Below are positions 9,132 to 20,483 of a stretch of DNA of 64,000 nt, piece after piece. Position numbers and translations under genes: made by a program. Under the pieces are notes generated by a model. The model saw only the letters and a program-made list of their open reading frames with translations. It had not been told where the DNA came from and searched no databases. Numbering within the stretch: the first letter of the stretch is position 1; every line of letters begins with the position of its first letter. The stretch comes from JAWPMT01 sp965227935 (GTDB lineage Bacteria > Bacteroidota > Bacteroidia > Cytophagales > Cyclobacteriaceae): NCBI GenBank assembly GCA_965227935.1, contig CBDDGS010000022.1, positions 248,001-312,000 of the forward strand, read 5' to 3'.

Positions 9132-11311
9132 ATGTCCCTCGAGGCTGCTATGCGTCAGCTCTACGTTGATGCTGGGGTTCCACTTCCAGAAGGTGCATTT
9201 TTTTAAATGTTTTTGCCTCATGTACTTGGCCAGGCGCAGACAATGTCCAAGCGGATGAAGAAGAAGAGGAGTGTCAGGAGGACGCTTGCGGGGAGGAGGG
9301 CGAAGAGGAGGAAGAAGATGAGGTGGACCCTGAGGCCTTTCTCAAACGTGTCATGCGAGAGTGTGACAGGAGGAGGTGGAGACTCAGGAGACAGCCACCC
9401 CGCCGGCCAAGCAGAACGGTCCAAAGCTCACAAAACAGATTTTGCTTGAACTTGTGTTTGAGGGGATCCTACGCCCCCACTGCCTACGCCTACGCCTTCA
9501 GCAAAGCCGGCAACACCAGGACTGGAATTGAAATCGCTTCGATCCCCGGTCGCAGGAGCAGAAGCTCAGAAGCTTCCTGCAACCAGTCCGGCAGCCAGTC
9601 CTTCAGGTTCTGCCGGGCAGTCACCAGGGCAAAGGCACACAGTGCTTCGAATGCTGCCGAATGGTGCTCTAGAGTGTGCTACCTGTGGAGTGGTTGCTCC
9701 TGATGTTGGAAACTTAATGCATTTTGAGTGCAAGCCCGCCCCGGAGAAGTCTGGGTATGAGCTTGTCCAAAAGCAAGTCCAACATGAGAGACGCCTAGCG
9801 CAGCTTCAACAGCTGCAGCAACTCCAGCAGCAGCTTGAGATGTTGCAGACCCTGCGAGCTCAAGAGCAGTCCTTGATGGGCCAGTTTGCTTCAGGCCCCG
9901 ACCTCAATCAAGCAGCTCGTTCTTTGTGGCAGGCCGTTCTCTTCAACGGGCGCAGGCATGTTGCAGAGGGGGGCCATCCATGCACTGTACATGGAGGCAA
10001 TGTGTGCGATCTAGCTGTAATAGGCGCTCAGCCTGACAGGAGAAGCTGGAGCGAGAAGCGCGCTGGGAGAAGATGGTGGATGAAACCCGCCACCGTATGC
10101 TGCAACGCAGTAGGCTCTTGAATGCGCCAGTTCCCTTTGGCCCGCCAAAGGTAGTAAATGCTGAGCCCAAGGAGCGTAGCAAAAGCATTGAAGCTACACG
10201 TGTGCCAACGGAGACACCAGTTGACAACGGCACTGAGGCTACAGGTGAGACAGCCGAGAACGAAGGCACTCAGGTCAGCCATAACGATGAAACAGCAGAA
10301 GAGCCAAAGGAGCAGAGTGCTGGAGAAGAGCCAAAGGAGCAGAGTGCTGGAGCCATGGCGGAGACAGCGGAGGGAATCGAAAACAGCCCCGAGGTTCAAG
10401 TGCCGAAGCATGAGGAGGCCGTGGGTGAGCCGAAAGGTGACCTTCCAAAGGAGATGGAGCGCATGCGCCCGCATGAGGAGGTTCGCTTTCGAGGCTCACT
10501 GGCCTATACCTTTCAATGCCGAGGAGCAATCGGTGGGAGCAGAGAACAGGTAGAGCCAGCCGATCCAGGCACTAAGGCCCCAGAAGATCCACCGAAGACT
10601 AGCAACACCACAGGAGTCAGAGAGGAGACACCTAAAGAGCCCTGCGCTCGGGAAGACCCACCCCTTCCACCTGCAGAGGACGTGGCTGACGTTCCGAAGG
10701 ACAAGCCGGAGAAGACTGGAGAGGAGCCTGTTGAGCCAGAGTTTCAGAGGCCATTTGCTTTGGATGAAAACGAATCCATTGCGCCCCATGAGCAGAAGAA
10801 GGCACGCAAGGATAAGAAGGCCAACAACGAGGATGAAGATGGTGAGGACGACTCAGAAAGCGAGCCGGGTAGGAAAACGTCCAAGCAAATGCAAAAGGCA
10901 AAGGAAGGGGCCGCAAAAGCAAAGGAGGAAAAGCCAAAACGAAAGGCAAACCAAGTGGAGTCTGAGCCAAAGGCCAAGGCAAAGAAGGCGAAGGAAGCGC
11001 AGGTGGGGGCCGAGGCAAGAAGCAGCTTCTTGCCTGACGAGCCGCCAAAGGCCAAGGAAGCCAAAAAGCCGAAGCGTAAGCAGGGCGAAGCGAAAGTGGA
11101 GTGTAGAGAGGAGGCAAAGGAGGAGCCAGAGCCGGGGGCAAAGGAGGAGGTGGCGCAGCCCAGTCCTAAAACCTTGGCCAAGAAGAAGAGATCTAGGCAA
11201 TGCTGTGCATATCGCAATGCGTATACTCTTGCTGTGAAAGCCGGGAAAGAAGAGGAGGAATCGAGGGAAGCAGCACGCGCAGTTCCTAGTTCGCATGCCT
11301 CGATTGATTGA
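9132..11311 (+). CDS. Multi-exon acidic / lysine-rich protein with Cys-rich and coiled-coil segments
   Basis: The start ATG at 9132 gives MSLEAAMRQLYVDAGVPLPE. Removing the 47-nt GT-AG intron 9193-9239 leads into a Glu/Asp-rich exon (ADEEEEECQEDACGEEGEEE). After one or two frame changes (9366-9470: introns or indels) comes LECATCGVVAPDVGNLMHFE with a possible zinc-binding C-x2-C...C pattern. A Gln/Leu coiled coil (LAQLQQLQQLQQQLEMLQTL) follows. A 107-nt GC-AG intron (9933-10039) then joins SLWQ to EKLEREARWEKMVDETRHRM. The last exon (10040-11311) is a long Lys/Glu/Pro low-complexity tail with a duplicated EEPKEQSAG. It ends in KKRSRQCCAYRNAYTLAVKA and a Glu-rich helix, a closing pattern I associate with dinoflagellate repetitive genes. 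Function unknown; nuclear location is suggested by the basic runs. Confidence 0.5.
9193..9239 (+). other. GT-AG intron (47 nt)
   Basis: CAGAAG|GTGCAT ... GGCGCAG|ACAATG. Splitting codon GAC across the junction gives PLPE-DNVQADEEE in one frame. Confidence 0.6.
9933..10039 (+). other. GC-AG intron (107 nt)
   Basis: GTGGCAG|GCCGTT ... CTGACAG|GAGAAG. It joins frame 0 to frame 2 at exact codon boundaries, and the reading on either side (SLWQ / EKLEREARW) is continuous coiled coil. Confidence 0.6.
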
Positions 11312-11870
11312 GTTAATTTTAACCTTAGGCCTACGCTGCAGCCGCTCACGCCCCTGGATGCTGAGCTGTGGCATTGTGATCTGAGCCATTCTTTTCTGAA
11401 TGCTTTGGGGTTTCAGCAAGTCATAGACTTGCTATCGGGCTTAAGCCTTTAGTGCGTGCCTGTCGTTCACGAATCCTTGCACGTCGCAGCTGGCAGCGCA
11501 GGGAAACATTTTAAGATCGACTTAATCCATGCAAATCTGCGGCGCTAGGCTGGACTACCATCGTCGATGCCAAGATCGAAATGTCCTGCCTGGGGCGTGC
11601 GGGCATTGAGGGAAGGCGCTTCCCGCTCCGAGATATGGTTGAATTCATTTGCAATATCGATGTCGGTGTCTATATCATTTCTACTTTTTGCGTCGATCCG
11701 ATTACGCAGCTCCACTTCGAGCATATCAAGACGCCATGCCTTCTACAGCATACAACTTGATGGAAATCGGGGCGCCAAAAGTATTGGTGGCATTGGCACG
11801 TCCCCCAGGAGTTGTTTTTTCTCGATCAGTATGCTCAGGCATTGCTCATCCCATGGTGTGGCTTCAAGGA
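11312..11870. other. No gene recognised
   Basis: Unique sequence with short unconvincing frames on both strands. No repeats or RNA genes are seen. Confidence 0.5.
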
Positions 11871-11875
11871 CGTCG

Positions 11876-13088
11876 GGGCCATTAACTTCTTTGAAATCTT
11901 CGCGGGGAAAGCTGCTACTACCAAAGTGTGGCCGGCTTCTCAATTCTAGCCCTAAAGCGCTGTGCAATATATCAGGGATTTTGCATTAAGTTTTTGGCCG
12001 GTAGTGCTCGCTAGGCATCGTGCTGGTTTTCGATGTCTGGCATTCGACAAGTGCTACTCCGATGGTCCGGGCATGGACTTCATGACCTGCGCTGGTCTTG
12101 TGAGCCTCGGTTGCAGGACATATGAACACGTTGTGCATTCTGAGGATATGCTTGCATGTTGTATTGCAGCAAGCTCCAAACGCTGTGAATGTCATGGCTC
12201 CGGATTGCTCATCGTGAGGGATACCTGCGAGGGGGACAAGTGGGAGGAGCTACTTCAACTACCAGGGCCTTCCATATCAGTTCGTGCTGAATGGCAATTC
12301 CATGGTCGCCAGGCTTTGAAGACATCTAGTGATTGCGCAACAGTGCAGGTGTGTGGCTATCTGCCTGGTGGTGTTGGCCCGGCGGGGGATTTTCGTCATG
12401 GAGAATCCGGCCAGTAGCCTGGTGTTCCGGCACACGCGCTTTGAATGGCTTTGCAATGTGGTGTGCACAGCAATTTGGCATGTTCATTCCACGTCACGTG
12501 CCTGGTTCAGGTCTACCGCCAGAGCTTTTGGATGGGCTTGCTCGGGGCAGCCTCCCGAAGAGGACACTGGTGTGGAGCAATGACCCTATGGTGTCAGCCC
12601 TGGATTTGGGGAGATTGGCTCGGAGCCATCCAGTCAACGAGAAAGCCGTTAAAACAACCTGCACCTTGGAAACCCGTTCTGGCCCATCAAGATCCGAGGC
12701 AAAAATAAAAATCGCAAGGGCGAGGCGAAGTTCAAAGGCACAGATGCCTTGAAGGCGTCTCAGAGTCTTGGCTTCTTTTGCGCGACTGTGATTTGCGCTT
12801 AGGGAATACCCGCCTGGCCTGGGCAAGGCCCTCCTTGCAGGCTACTTGGAGTCCTGTAAGGTGGCTCGACGGGATCTACGTGTGAAGTATAAGCTCCCAG
12901 CTGGCTTGACTGACAGGGAACTCTTTGCCCAGTACCCCTTACGTGGTGACCAATGGCAAGATGCGGGACTGGTTGAGACGTTCTTCTATGTCCTCGGGTG
13001 CAAATCTTTGATGATGCCTGACAGCTGGGTTACAATCCTTCAGTTCAAAGAGGATCTGGCCGACTTGCTGGCGCCTACGGTGTCTTGA
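11876..13088 (+). pseudogene. Fragmented gene of a dinoflagellate-expanded family (FAGK / MDF / ENPASS / WSND motifs)
   Basis: Successive short coding pieces in changing frames fit one protein: AINFFEIFAGKAATTKVW (11881-11934); HRAGFRCLAFDKCYSDGPGM then DFMTCAGLV (12019-12105); RRGIFVMENPASSLVFRHTR with FEWLCNVV (12385-12460); VYRQSFWMGLLGAASR (12510-12560); RTLVWSNDPMVSAL (12567-12610); EAKFKGTDALKASQSLGFF (12720-12780); and DQWQDAGLVETFFYVLGCKS (12947-13008). I recall this order of motifs from proteins present in many copies in Symbiodiniaceae. The FEIFAGKA start with a following Asp resembles motif I of a methyltransferase fold, but no PCQ/DPPY catalytic motif is seen. Some breaks may be introns; the M-G-L-L to W-S-N-D step looks like a true frameshift, so the copy may be dead. 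Confidence 0.4.
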
Positions 13089-13660
13089 TCTCTCTCAAAT
13101 CCCCGCGTTCCTGCGCCCAGGATCCAGGTGACGAGATGAATGTAGACTCGGAGTGATTGCATTGCAGGCTGAGACTAGTTGCTAGTTCCGTTGCGATGGG
13201 GCGCGCGGAAATCGGCCCACGAAACCTCCGCAAAAAGCCACGAAACGTCCGCAAAAACCCACGAACGTCCGCAAAAACAAAAAACGTTACAAACGGGCTC
13301 ACCTAGTTAAATTTCCAGATGGGTTCCAAAGATCCTGTTTCGTTGCTATATAGCAGATCAAGCTACTTAAGCTCACTCTTGATGGCCCTCAAGCGTTGGT
13401 CTTGCAGCTCTATTGCCGAAGGGATGGACGTCATGACCGGTCAAGATCATGGTGTGCAGGGTGCAGGTGAGATGGATCTGGATGCGATGATTAAAGCGCC
13501 TTTTCTAAATATCGTCGATCCGATAGAGTTCACATGAGGCTACTCAGCAGAGAATTGCGTCGCTTGCAGCTGGCTTCGAAGGTGCTCGCTCTTTGCACTC
13601 CTTAGCAGATGCTGGGCACATCCTTCGCCCAGGTGGGGGGCGCATGTATAGACACCTGTA
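13089..13660. other. No firm gene; one short frame
   Basis: Contains a small repeat of CACGAAAC(G/C)TCCGCAAAAA-like units at 13210-13285 (four imperfect copies) and a 72-codon frame at 13319-13537 that I cannot support as an exon. Confidence 0.4.
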
Positions 13661-13664
13661 GCCT

Positions 13665-15557
13665 GTGGGCATGTCAGGTGAGGTGATCACCTCAGAACGA
13701 GATGGCCACTACATCGCCGGCCCTAAGACTGTCAACCTTGCACACAGGTCTGACACCATCGAAGTGAATGACAGTCAAGATGCCCAAAGCAGGTCCCCCT
13801 TCCAACCCTTGACAGAGGCACCTAAGCGTTCTTTGTCCTTCACACAGAGGGAGGCTGACCCCGAACCAGTGACTCCGAAGGAGCCAGAGCTCCCCTCACC
13901 CAAGGATGCGCCAGTGCCCGTCCCGAAAGCCAAACGCCAGAAGACCACCTATGACAAGTATTACCACCAGATCTTTGGTTGCAATTTCATCTCTCATGTG
14001 CTTTGCTGAGGGTTTGGCGCTACGTGCAGCCTAAAGGCAAGGACAAGAAGATCCAGGCCTCGGCTGAAGTCATGAATCTTTGGAAGACTCCTGAAGGCCG
14101 TCTCTTGGTGGCATGCGTGTGAATTGCAGTGTCAAACAGGTCAGAAGCTGCAGAAGCTCATCCAGGAGCACGGAGACTTTGCCACCGTGGAATGCGAGGT
14201 TGCCAAGTGGCAGAAAACGACCATGCTAAAGAAGAAGGAGGGTGAGTGGATCACGAAGGCCGCGTTGTCGACCGTGCATGGCTGGACGAAGTGAGGGACT
14301 TACTGTAGCTCTTTTTTTTAAAAAAAAAATATATGAGTTCGGATTAATATGGGCAAGCACTTTGTGCCCTAAGGTCCATGGTGGACAAGGCCACTGAGTG
14401 GGCCAAGCGGAAGTTGCGGCGTAAGAACGCCATGCATGGTGAAGAGGAGATCTGCGTCGTGCTTGAGGATAAGTTCAGCTACGCAGATGAGCAGGGCTGG
14501 CAGTCCATACAGCGCGGGCGCTTCGAAATGGAGGACCTTCTGTGGTAGGATTGTATCCCTTAGGTTTGCGATTTCAGATTGAATTCGCGTGCTCCGCAAA
14601 TGATTGAGGATGCTGATGGCGCTTTGTTGGACAGCAATGTGGTGCCAGAGACACAGCCGCATGCTTCCGGAGATCGATGCTTCTGAGCAAGCTCGGCAAG
14701 CGGAGGAGATGTTGAAGGAAGGCTCTGCGAGCTTCAAGCTTTTTGGCTGTATACATGCCATTTCCTGACAACTTAGGCTCGTGTTCCCATCCATCCAAGA
14801 GAACAAGAACATCCTGACCGTCATCCCGACCTACCTCGAGACCTTGGACAAGAAGATTCAGAACGCAGCGCGGGAGCAGGAGACTTAAGATCGAGTGTTC
14901 GATATAGGTATGCATGCATAAGATACCTCAGACGCATGCCAGGAGAGAATCGCGAAGAAAGGCTTCGCCAAGGCCACTGAGTTGCTCGGACTTCAACTAT
15001 CGTTTTCATTCCCTGCCCATAGCCAGGATGGCTGGCCAGATTGAGAAGCTCTTGGATGAAATGCGCACTCACTACGACGAGCTTGCCAAGCTTCAGGGTG
15101 AGGCTATGGTGGGGACGTGCCTTGGCTATACCTTAAGGTGAAGCTGTGGCCAAGGTGTGATGTGGACAAAGTGAAGGCAAAGACTGCGGAGATCACGAAG
15201 AAGGATGTTGGCTTGAACAACCTTCTGATGCGATCCAAGTGGAGCCTGCGTGTTTGCTTTTCTCGTAGATATTTTATATATTTTTTTGAATTTTAAATTA
15301 TATATTGTATGAACCTGGCGAGGAACCTCAAAGCTCCGTAAGTGTCTCTGGGGAGTGCTACTGAGCGGACACCCCCTGAGCTGCCTGGTCGTGGACAGGT
15401 GGCCAAGCCGAAGGGAAAGGCCAAAGCAAAGGCCTCACCAAAGGCCGGAGCGAAGGCAAAAGCTAAGGCGAAAGGAAAGGCAAAGGCCAAGGGGAAGGCT
15501 CAGAAGAAGAATACTGAGACGCCGGAGGTAGAAGCTGTTGCCGAGCCTGCAGAGTGA
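13665..15557 (+). CDS. Multi-exon lysine-rich hypothetical protein
   Basis: A chain of short forward exon-like pieces. 13665-14009 ends in PKAKRQKTTYDKYYHQIFG. 14012-14120 reads VWRYVQPKGKDKKIQASAEV. About 14145-14292 reads KLQKLIQEHGDFATVECEVA. 14376-14547 reads MVDKATEWAKRKLRRKNAMH and then SYADEQGWQSIQRGRFEMED. The final piece to 15557 consists of KAKAKASPKAGAKAKAKAKG repeats, a histone-H1-like Lys/Ala tail closing with VEAVAEPAE. The pieces are separated by 60-350-bp gaps with AG|G-type edges, as in neighbouring spliced genes. Exon limits are approximate. No enzymatic motif; a chromatin or RNA-binding role would be a guess from composition only. Confidence 0.4.
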
Positions 15558-15559
15558 GC

Positions 15560-16000
15560 GTGGGATGTAGCTGGATCCCATTTCTGAGCCAGTGCCCAGT
15601 TGGGAAAGCTTTGGCATGTACGTGGGGGAACACGTCTGCCTTTGTCATGCAGCCAGCTTCGAAGTGCGTTGGCAAAAATGTGTCGAAGGCCGCGTAAGTC
15701 CGCGCAGGTGTCTTGCCTTCATCTTTAGATCAGCAGAGCTACAAGCGTCTTTGCCCCAGAGTTCGAAGCATGTGCCATTAACTCAGGGGAGTCATCTTCG
15801 TGCGGATCTAGCAGCACCACCTCTGACTTGGCGGATGAGCTCATGCATGGCTTCGAGGAGTGGGTGGCTGGGATATAGCGCTACATGACATGTTTTGATC
15901 CGAGGCTGCTTCAGCCAAACAAGTTGTACGTTTAGCACGTGCGGCATGCAACAGGATGCAACGCCTGGGTTTCTCGTCTACATACCCGGATATGTGCATG
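15560..16000. other. Spacer without recognised gene
   Basis: Unique sequence between two multi-exon genes. Short frames exist on both strands but none shows a motif or a plausible exon edge. Confidence 0.4.
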
Positions 16001-16008
16001 CCTAAGGA

Positions 16009-17620
16009 GTGCGCGATCCTGCTTTGCTGGACATTGCTCGATCTGGTAGAACGAGCTCGAAGAGATGTCGCAATGTGTCTCGGAATTTTCACTCCTACAT
16101 CAAGCGAGCGAAGCGTCAACTACCAGTGAAGATCTCTTCGGTGCATTTGAGGGTGATGGAGAGCAGGCGGAAGCGGGTGGAAATCAAGAAGGCGTTCCCG
16201 ATGCTTGCGTTGAAGGATTGGGCTGAATGCCTTCTGAGGCACAAGCCTGAAATTCTCCTGGCAGGGCACGCTTTGACAGATGCTTCAAAGTATGAGCCGA
16301 TCTTTGAAAGCTTTTGGGAGTGCTACCAGTTGTTGGACCGCGACCACCCGTTCTACAACCACTTCCCTCCCGACCAGTGGGGGAAGTGTACCCCTTTTGC
16401 GGTTCACGGCGATGAGGGCCGGGGCAAGGCCAGATCGCCGGTGCTCATTACAAGCTACCAAGTTTTGATTCCCGAGAAGGGCCTTGACTTCACGAACATG
16501 ACAGGGAGCTCTTACACCACCCGTTTTCTCTCTTCTATCATGCCTTCAAACTTGATGACCCTGGATGACCATACCCTAGATGACATGCAGCACTTTATGG
16601 TCGACGATTTGGTGCAATGCTTCTATGAGGGCATTGAGGCCAGGTCCGATGGTTCTTTTTGCGTTTTTTGTTTTTGTCGACTTAGTGTGCGTGTTTCTTG
16701 ATCTTTTGCTGGGGAGGTGGATGAGACCACCTTCCACTTCATATTCCTTGGACTCAAGGGAGACTGGCCGCTTTTACGGAAGTTCATGTCGCTAAGATCT
16801 GGCTTCCGGTCAAAAAGGCTTTGCCATCTCTGCAATGAAAAAGTCACTCGGTTGATAGCGCTTGCTTGTGACCTCGCATCTTAGGAATGGTGGCGCTTTG
16901 GTGAGAACAAGACCTGCCTCAAGAACTGGGACCCATCAACGACCCCGCCACCATGGAAGCCTAAGCGGGCAGTATTTATGAAAGCGCCCAGTGCTTCTGC
17001 CCCGGAGAGGATCAAGGTGGACTTGGCCCACACTTGGGCGATCGGAGTTGGCAAGGAGTTTTGTGCCAGCTGCCTTGTGGCCATCGCTCGTTTAGGCTTC
17101 TTTGGAGCAGGGTCCATACCGACAAGGTTGGACAGGGCTTGGGACCTTTTCCGGGAGTGGTGCTATGCCTTCCGGGAGACCCCCGCTGTCTTGAAGGACT
17201 TCGACTACAAATCCTTGAAGGTTACGTCGCTCCTCGGGTTATCATTTTAACATAAAAAGTTGCGCCTGAGGCTGCAGCAGTACCCTGTCCTATGCGGGAA
17301 AGGTCATGACTGCGTTCTTGTCCACAAGTGGCTGAGCTATGTGCTTGCCAGATGTGACATGCCCCCCTCTGACCCTTTCTGGCACTGTCGAAACCATGGT
17401 TCCGGCCCAGGAAAGCAAGGCCAACAGGGACTTTTTGGAAGTTCTACGCTACACGGCAGACTCTGGCAACGCTTGGTTTCGTGAGCTCTACAAGCATGGC
17501 GTCTTCATGCCTGCTCAGAGGGCAAGGGTGGTCGCCTCTATGGCTTGGGGATTGACGGTTCCTTGTCAAACCTTGCGCGTAGTGTGCTGGTTGGACCTAA
17601 GGAAGGGTATGGATGCCTAG
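16009..17620 (+). CDS. Multi-exon protein with HGDEGRG motif (dinoflagellate-expanded hypothetical family)
   Basis: Four or more exons. Exon 1 (to 16638) contains WGKCTPFAVHGDEGRGKARS then TNMTGSSYTTRFLSSIMPSN. Intron 16639-16716 (GC-AG) leads to TFHFIFLGLKGDWPLLRKFM and the Cys pair CHLCNEK. Intron 16843-16884 (GT-AG) leads to EWWRFGENKTCLKNWDPSTT and VDLAHTWAIGVGKEFCASCL. Intron 17221-17259 leads to LRLRLQQYPVLCGKGHDCVL. The final part, after an indel or small intron near 17380-17425, is NRDFLEVLRYTADSGNAWFR and ends at 17620. I recall this motif order from a family present in very many copies in Symbiodiniaceae; its function is unknown to me. The GDEGRG loop looks nucleotide- or metal-binding, which is inference. 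The 5' end is uncertain because the first ATG lies inside an open region. Confidence 0.5.
16639..16716 (+). other. GC-AG intron (78 nt)
   Basis: CATTGAG|GCCAGG ... GGGGAG|GTGGAT. It joins FYEGIE to VDETTFHFIFLGLKGDW in frame. Confidence 0.6.
16843..16884 (+). other. GT-AG intron (42 nt)
   Basis: GAAAAA|GTCACT ... TCTTAG|GAATGG. It contains an in-frame TGA that removal avoids, and joins CHLCNEK to EWWRFGENK. Confidence 0.6.
17221..17259 (+). other. GT-AG intron (39 nt)
   Basis: TTGAAG|GTTACG ... AAAAAG|TTGCGC. It joins FDYKSLK to LRLRLQQYPVLCG. Confidence 0.55.
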
Positions 17621-17819
17621 CCAGGATGTCAGCTGACTGTGGATGGGTTCTTTTCCGCTGCAAACCGAAATTGCATATGCACGAACATGTCGTGTGCCTC
17701 GACTGCCTTACCAACTAACTCATGCTTGTGGTCCCCCTATAGCGAGGCATGAGCTGATGCGCCAAGTAAATCTCGGCGCTGACTTCGTTCTCAACCCCTT
17801 GAGTTGCTGGGCTTAAGTT

Positions 17820-18005
17820 CGGTCCTAGATACAACCGAGGTTGGAGCTGCTGGCAAGACGAGGACTACATTGGCCGGTCTGCCCGCATTACGCGGCGGAC
17901 ACATTCGATGACGACTGTGCCCCGATCATTTGTGAGGATCCTCATGAAGTATAAGTATAAGAGGCTCTTTAGATAGCTGCGAGCTTGGGCGTCTGGCTGG
18001 GGCAT
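17820..18005 (+). CDS. Possible exon: WQDEDYIGR motif segment
   Basis: The forward frame reads PRYNRGWSCWQDEDYIGRSA followed by RITRRTHSMTTVPRSFVRIL. I recall WxDED-x-x-G-R-x-x-R-I-x-R segments from other dinoflagellate repetitive proteins. It may be the 3' end of the HGDEGRG gene, 200 bp upstream, or a separate remnant. No start or clear splice edges were fixed. Confidence 0.3.
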
Positions 18006-18119
18006 GTTCTCTGCATCTTTCGTGGCAGCACGGATGCTCGAGCGTTTTTTGGAGAAACGTATGTTTTTGATCAGATGCCCTTCGGAATCCGTCACGCGCG
18101 GAAAAAGGAGTCACATGTG

Positions 18120-18240
18120 AAGGTCCAGGTATATGAGACATACAATAACTTACTACAAGATATGAGACATACAATAACTTACCATAAGATGAAAGACATT
18201 ACTTAAACTTAAACTCGTATGATTTAGAAGAATATAAGAC
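18120..18240. repeat. Short direct repeat ATATGAGACATACAATAACT
   Basis: Two copies about 29 bp apart (18130 and 18159). The rest of 18005-18640 holds only one weak 60-codon frame (RRLDRAELLQHFRKHGARGT, 18297-18482), possibly a gene remnant. Confidence 0.5.
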
Positions 18241-18839
18241 CAGTCATACAATAAAACTATGAATATGCTGCTTCCCATGTCCTTCGGCCCGGTCAGGTGA
18301 GGAGGCTTGACCGTGCTGAGCTCCTGCAGCACTTCCGCAAGCACGGTGCGCGCGGCACCTACCTGGCTTCTGTCTGCGACCATGAGGTTGGTGGCGAACG
18401 TGTGAAGCTAACGTACACAATGCCCAAGTATACCTCAGCACACGCAAAATTAGTCACAGATGAGCTAGTATTAGCCGTGTGAGGTTTTATTTTTTTTTCA
18501 TCTCCTCTTTTTTCATCTTTTTTCAAGTTTGCTCTTAAATCATATTAAGTCGAAGGTTGAAGTAGTATGACGGCAAGAGAACCCCCCAGTCACTCGGATT
18601 GAACAGCCTTAAATTCTAAACGTTTTTGGCGCTTAAGAATGATATTTGCTAAAAGAGACAACCTCGAGTACATGTGGCCGCACACCCCGAGAGTGAGACT
18701 CAACCTATTATCACAAATTACGCCCGACAAGAAACCATGCATGCCAAGTTATTTCATTTCCGTGTCGCCCTTTTCTTTGTCAAGAAGGTCGCTGGTTCAA
18801 AAAAAAGAAGAAAGGGTGGAGTCGGTGAAATCCTTGGAT

Positions 18840-19790
18840 TTCATCCCAAAAACCTTGGGCCTCCCAAGTCCTCAAAGTTCAGGTCCATCAACCTGAGTTC
18901 TCCCGACTTGCAGCTCAAGTTGATGGACGTGAACTTTGATGACTTCGGGGGCGAAACCTTGAAAACTGAGGTCGATGGACCTAAGCTCTTAGGACTTGCT
19001 ATGGCCCAAGTCCTCAGAGGTCAGGTGGATAGAATCTTCAAAGCTCAAGTTGATGGGCCTGAGCTCCAAGGACTAGGATCCTCCCAAGTCCGCACAGCTC
19101 AGGTTGATGGGTTCGTCAAAGCTCACAAAACCTCAGGTTGATGGGCCTGAGCTCGGAGGACGTCCTCGGAGCTCTGAGGATTTGGGAGTGGCCAAGGTGT
19201 CAATTGTCAAAGCTCAGGTTGGTGGGCCTGAGCTCTGAGGACTTGGGCCCTCCCAACTCCTCAGATCTCAGGTTGATGGACCCGAGGTCTGAGGACTTCG
19301 GAGGGCCCAAAAGCTTGGGTTGATGGACCTGAACTTCGCGGGCTTTGGCCCTCCCAAGTCCTCAGAGCTCAGGCCTGATGATTTCGCCAAAGCTCGCGAA
19401 ACCTCTGGTTGGTGTGCCTGAGCTCTGAGGACTTGGGCCTAAGTCCTCGGAGCTCAAAGCTTGGAGGGCCCAAGTCCTCGGAGCTCGGGTCGATGGAATC
19501 CTCAAAGCTCAGGCCCATCAATGGGCCTGAGCTAGTCATTGGGCCCTCCCAACTCCTCAGATCTCAGGTTGATGCACGCGAGCTCTGAGGACTTCGGAGG
19601 GCCCAAGAGTTCGGGCTGATGAACCTGAACTTTCGCGGGGTTTGGCCCTCCCAAGTCCTCAGAGCTCAGGCCCATCAACCTGAGCTTTGATGATTCCATC
19701 GACCTGACATCTGAGGAGTTCGGAGGGCCCAAGTCCTCAGAGGTCAGGTTGACGGGCCTGAGCTCTGAGAAGCCTGCCAGGTTCTAATGG
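18840..19790. repeat. Palindromic satellite (CCTGAGCTCTGAGGACTTGGG / CCCAAGTCCTCAGAGCTCAGG)
   Basis: Nearly 950 bp of imperfect units built from AAGTCCTCAGAGCTCAGGTT and GATGG(G/A)CCTGAGCTC, present in both orientations, so neighbouring units are inverted copies of each other and can pair as hairpins. Phrases such as TTGATGGGCCTGAGCTC recur at least ten times. All open frames inside it are repeat translations. The sequence just after (19790-19990) is a weaker GCCTTTGAGAGG-type repeat. Confidence 0.8.
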
Positions 19791-20089
19791 CCTCAAATGA
19801 CTTTGAGAGCCTTTGAGAGGCTTTGAGGGCCTAAGAAGGGCTTTAAAAGCAAAGAACAAAGATCTAACACTTCTAAAGGCCTAAAGGCCTTTTCCGACCT
19901 GAAAAACTTTAGAAAGGCCTCCAAGGCCTTATAAGCGTAAGGCTTTCATACCTCTAATGGCCTTATACACCCCATAAGGGCATACATTGAGCTTTGATAG
20001 GCGCTTGTCAGCTGGGCCCCGTTCACGCGCGGCAGCGCCATATCTGAGTTCTACCAATCTCGGCGAACAGTCCTAGATGCGCATTGTGT

Positions 20090-20346
20090 TTTGGATTTTT
20101 TTGAGATGTTTTGAGAATTTTTGAGATCTTTTGAGATTTTTTGAGATTTTTTGAGATTTTTTGAGATTTTTTGAGAAAACCGTTTTTCCAAAAATCAAAC
20201 GTGGCAATACTAAAAATGTACTGCAACTAAGAGTTTGAGAAAATCAGTTTCGGCCACAAATTGTGCAATAGCAAAAAAGTACCACATCTAGGACTACTCA
20301 AAAAAGGTCTGAGATTTTTTGAGATTTTTTGAGATTTTTTGAGATA
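20090..20346. repeat. TTTTTTGAGA microsatellite, two tracts
   Basis: Runs of (TTTTTTGAGA) at about 20092-20175 and 20306-20345 with unique sequence between. Both tracts carry the same unit, so they are probably one array that was split or copied. Confidence 0.75.
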
Positions 20347-20483
20347 AATTGTTTTCCAAAAAACCGACCCGACCATCCTTAAAATGACTCGCACTCAAAA
20401 GAATCCACCTTGACTTTTCCGAGCTTTTTGGGTGATTTCCGTTTCTCGCCCGCTGATTCTACAAGAGCTCAGAAGAATTTACG

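Noticed and set aside
10632..11419. Reverse-strand frames of 169-201 codons
   Set aside because: Complement of the Lys/Glu-rich tail (Phe/Leu/Ser/Pro-rich shadow).
18639..19323. Forward frames of 85-155 codons
   Set aside because: They run through the palindromic satellite and their protein sequence is the repeat (QVDGPELQGL).
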